From Mesostigma viride (lineage: Eukaryota > Streptophyta > Mesostigmatophyceae > Mesostigmatales > Mesostigmataceae), in contig RPFO01000702.1 in NCBI GenBank assembly GCA_009746045.1, forward strand, positions 684,001-743,500: a stretch of 59,500 bases of DNA, given 5' to 3'. The notes under the pieces are model-generated. The model did not search any database. It saw only the letters and a program-made list of their open reading frames with translations, and was not told the DNA's origin. Below, piece by piece: positions 57,701 to 59,500 of the stretch. The position numbers and the translations under genes are program-made. Every line of letters begins with the position of its first letter. Position 1 is the stretch's first letter.

Positions 57701-59500
57701 AGCTTTATTAGGTAGTCAGGTATTCTGCTGTTTATTGCTAGGCCATTTTTTTTAGGATTTTCTACTTCTTGTATCAAGTGTTCAATAATGCTCTGATATA
57801 TACGCAGAGCCTCTAATTTTGACCGAAGATGTTTAACAAATGAAGTTCCCTGACTCGAACTACCAACTAGTGTTTCTAGGCTCTTATCAATGTTTTCTTC
57901 AGGAAAATATTTTTTGAGATAGTCAATTTCTTTTGTTAAGGCACTTTTTGCTTGCTTCAAATGTTTAATAGCTTCTTCTTTGTACTGTTCGTTTTTTACA
58001 TCATAAAAATGACCAAATATAGCTACCTTAGCTAGAGCATCCTTAAACTTCTCTATTAAGATCCCACCTTTTTCTATTGCTATTTCAAAAAGCTTATAAT
58101 AGGCGGTATATAGAATTTCTGGATTTTTACTTATCGTAATAGCATTATTTAAGGCTTTTTCTGCTTTCTTTATGTTGTCCTGTTGTAAGTGTGCTTCTGC
58201 TAAAGCAATGCTATAATATGGGTTGTGTTTGATATTACCCTCTATTATTTCACTAGCATCCAACTTAAAACTAGCAAATAACTTCTCGATCTTGCGATCA
58301 TCATCACTTTTGATGCCACTAAAATCCTGTTTTTTAAGCCAAAAAGCCCAGAATTCCTTTAGGTCTTTTAATGCATATAGTTTTTGCGGGTTACTGCTGG
58401 TTTTATCTTTTAGGCTATTATATAAATCAGAAAAATGGCTAAATAGCTTATCCTTTACTAATAGTTTTTGAATAGCGGTGCTTCCTATATTTGCGATACG
58501 TAATTTTTCTGCTTCATCCCTTAACTCTTTGATTGCACTAAAATCATCTTCTCCTTCTTGTTCGTTATATTCCTCCACATCTATGCCAAATTGGGCTAAC
58601 TCGCTGCTTCTAATGATTAACTGTGCAGTTCCCTCTTTTCCCTGCCTGCTAGTTCTGCCAAAGGCTTGATCTTCTACTCGTTTATTACATGGCAAAAAGC
58701 CAATGCATACATGTAAACCACCATTATCTTCTATTTCATTACTGATTTTAAAATCTGTTCCTCTACCAGAAATGTTAGTAGCAACTACTATATCTCCAGA
58801 GTTAAGATGTTCTTTAGTAACGGCTACTTGGCTTTCGTCTCGATAACTTTTAACTTTAATATTTAATTTTTCAGCATGTTTTATGTTTTCTAAGTTAGCA
58901 ACAATATCATCTACGTCCTGGATTGTTTGGCAAATTATTAATACTGCTCTTCCTGATATGGCTCTTTCCAATGCATTTACGGTGATTTCGGTTTCCCAAT
59001 CATTATCAGCTACAACTATTCCGGCGTCTTCTAGAAATTGCTTAGGCTTATAAACTGGGATTTTGCAGTAGTCGATATTATAAACCGAAGAAATTAACTC
59101 TTGTTCAGATTCTGAACCCAAAGTACCAGTAAGCCCATAAATTTTATTACCATATTTTTTTATATAACTAATATTGGAAATGTAACTGCTGGTCAAACTT
59201 TCAGAGGTAAGATGAAGATTATGTTTTAGCTGTACAAATTGATGAAGGGCGTCCGACCAAATGGTGTTTCTCATAGTTATACCGGTATTTGAGTAATCTA
59301 CCGGTACAACTAAATATTCATCTTCTGCTTTTGTCGTGCCACCACTTTGCTTTTTACCTAAATCTTCTTGATTTTCTTTACTGACAATTGGCAGGTCAGT
59401 GGCAGGCGCAGTAATTTTGGTAATATCAATATCTTGATCTCTTACTGCTTTTTTAGCAATTTTAGCAATAGACTGAACATGATCAGGATTTACTCTTATT
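54766..59500 (-). CDS. Giant multidomain protein: SecA-like ATPase half, helical region, papain-like and clan-CE protease domains (5'-truncated)
   Basis: At least 1577 residues are visible; the frame is open through the right edge, so the ATG at 59274 is internal. Counting from that ATG, in order: a SecA-type region (DALHQFVQLK, GLTGTLG at 47-53, NISGRGTDFK at 167-176, RVEDQAFGRTSRQGKEG at 199-215); a TPR-like helical part (about 345-400); a hydrophobic Gly/Ala-rich stretch (about 565-605); a Leu-rich repeated segment (about 698-752); a coiled coil (about 935-975). Next is a Tox-PL-like papain fold (C979, GHAVKV with H1058, DPQSG with D1073). At the C-terminus a Ulp1/deubiquitinase-like clan-CE domain has H1392, D1411, Q1440 and C1445 in DQAYGNCGPE. 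Possible host-directed effector or polymorphic toxin (inference). The stop is 65 bp from IS copy B. Confidence 0.8.
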   Translation of the reverse strand, partial: IRVNPDHVQSIAKIAKKAVRDQDIDITKITAPATDLPIVSKENQEDLGKKQSGGTTKAEDEYLVVPVDYSNTGITMRNTIWSDALHQFVQLKHNLHLTSESLTSSYISNISYIKKYGNKIYGLTGTLGSESEQELISSVYNIDYCKIPVYKPKQFLEDAGIVVADNDWETEITVNALERAISGRAVLIICQTIQDVDDIVANLENIKHAEKLNIKVKSYRDESQVAVTKEHLNSGDIVVATNISGRGTDFKISNEIEDNGGLHVCIGFLPCNKRVEDQAFGRTSRQGKEGTAQLIIRSSELAQFGIDVEEYNEQEGEDDFSAIKELRDEAEKLRIANIGSTAIQKLLVKDKLFSHFSDLYNSLKDKTSSNPQKLYALKDLKEFWAFWLKKQDFSGIKSDDDRKIEKLFASFKLDASEIIEGNIKHNPYYSIALAEAHLQQDNIKKAEKALNNAITISKNPEILYTAYYKLFEIAIEKGGILIEKFKDALAKVAIFGHFYDVKNEQYKEEAIKHLKQAKSALTKEIDYLKKYFPEENIDKSLETLVGSSSQGTSFVKHLRSKLEALRIYQSIIEHLIQEVENPKKNGLAINSRIPDYLIKLKPSTEEEVQLKKIVGVTELMELQNIGLDTIYALREVPDASPEIIALAQGQIAGGIALLSAFPPAAIITTSIASTMISEGITDIAMELILKGQPGLNWAYAKAKAISYGISIITGCIAKLAQWEKVMKASIKACKSISNVLKKSPVMTKLCTNIADKIEKLGKWLEKVHEVSKFNQLSKVKQLEQLENLRKAGDLEKFTTLGGLKTLQDLQKLEGLGKLKDLSKLHTVAKLTGKAVVSGVKGVATSVAMEKIVIAPLQEIMQGIKPRLKETIKESINKNIDKEAVISATNIEEALIKAHKQTTGEIISEVAYEIALGLTRPYGDWRVKAGYLAVDSILSSYKMYNYTEEFCKKFNENLTKGEVVKNDIEKIIEKLAEQLSETVFGMVVSSTGKIAVNLPGIIKGAAGAAYKKHQKKKEEQIKREQDEIAKLEKDVAQQQQHEAERIKAGKEPKECVGLTLDSLNPAGRSEDGLGPKTQSEVRELIENRLAKDGSKAYEENLGTLNRKEILNALKKHGGSEGMLLLSREDGSIGHAVKVQKVGSKLILVDPQSGKVMDHQQAKAYFSEHNYSKAAVMGVQPAGFKEGIGQKSVRKFKELTGIDAGPGKPFDKDIEFAGKPGCKKDQEKAKAEAQRTKSLSPTPPNQTVIAKTGIITLKDDDPRVTISYKGKICGRDRQREEAIALIKENDDFLTHSIIEDALKNKCHSPFHLDTKYNGKCGKTGLDKYATEIQMRKGKDNITTIGVVHYTSSDSPDLVRGGLIRSIEAQGQATLIRLIEAQGQATLNGSNYNCKKDINSINNYFASYTLNAIQNILKLRFKDADIEYVKVLENNYIFLESYNNILDMCNTFSGSKPGVILAPLNLYNKHAVGFICIKEQSRINLYYIDPTNDVIPEKLKDIILREGLNLEQLIVEDQAYGNCGPEVIENFILYLTGERLSQEEAVPYHSELLERELLDVPTGPVVLSGDSAESIPGGFI
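55349..55420 (-). repeat. Two tandem 36-bp units inside the giant gene
   Basis: Two in-frame copies (55349-55384, 55385-55420) with a few substitutions encode a duplicated 12-residue segment containing IEAQGQATL, between the papain-like and clan-CE regions. It looks like a recent slippage or unequal-exchange duplication that keeps the frame. Confidence 0.85.

Noticed and set aside
59272-59274. ATG at 59274 as the start of the giant gene
   Set aside because: The frame continues without a stop for 75 codons to the window edge, and SecA-like similarity (the segment leading into DALHQ) is already under way, so the true start lies outside.

Overview
The window is AT-rich, densely packed chromosomal DNA that looks like an obligate intracellular alphaproteobacterium of the Rickettsiaceae (Rickettsia or a close relative). 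This rests on established family knowledge plus what is seen here: short spacers, a single tuf joined to tRNA-Tyr/tRNA-Gly and the S10 operon, secY-adk-rpsM with no rpmJ, a mutM-ubiE-ubiB neighbourhood, an RNase J, COX assembly genes, a ProP-type MFS transporter and a secreted DUF2608 HAD protein. Species cannot be fixed from the sequence alone.

Layout. 1-6021: a helicase fragment cut by the window edge, then the rimP-nusA-infB-rbfA translation/transcription set. 6103-6848: a decayed IS481-type element with inverted repeats and a short target duplication. 7132-12533: envelope biogenesis (surA-like, lptD), xseA and a secreted HAD protein. 12644-15933: an MFS transporter gene split by a group II intron (12733-14681) that encodes a reverse transcriptase; removing the intron restores the reading frame exactly. 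15842-19544: a small SpoT-like hydrolase without a normal start codon, a phosphoethanolamine transferase and UDP-glucose dehydrogenase. 19704-28675: an AsmA-like protein, hemW, two exonuclease III paralogues, a flavoprotein, ubiB, ubiE and mutM. 28695-31278: a lipoprotein, two tandem copies of a highly structured ~268-bp repeat, and ftsZ. 31637-37796: SURF1, RNase J, PAP2 phosphatase, NAD kinase, Cox11, COX3 and RlmB.

37987-53327 holds tRNA-Tyr, tRNA-Gly, tuf and the complete S10-spc-alpha ribosomal supercluster (rpsJ to rplQ, with secY, adk and rpoA) followed by rpsT. All are colinear on the + strand. A strong terminator follows tuf, and candidate internal promoters precede rplN, rpsM and rplQ. 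53558-54700 is a second, longer but also broken copy of the same IS. 54766-59500 is the most unusual element: a very large, 5'-truncated minus-strand gene. It appears to fuse a SecA-like ATPase half, a long helical region, a papain-like (Tox-PL-like) domain and a C-terminal clan-CE (Ulp1/deubiquitinase-like) cysteine protease domain.

Most of the window is core housekeeping. The accessory signals are the group II intron, the two IS copies, the structured tandem repeat and the SecA/protease fusion, which may be a host-interaction or inter-bacterial effector (inference).
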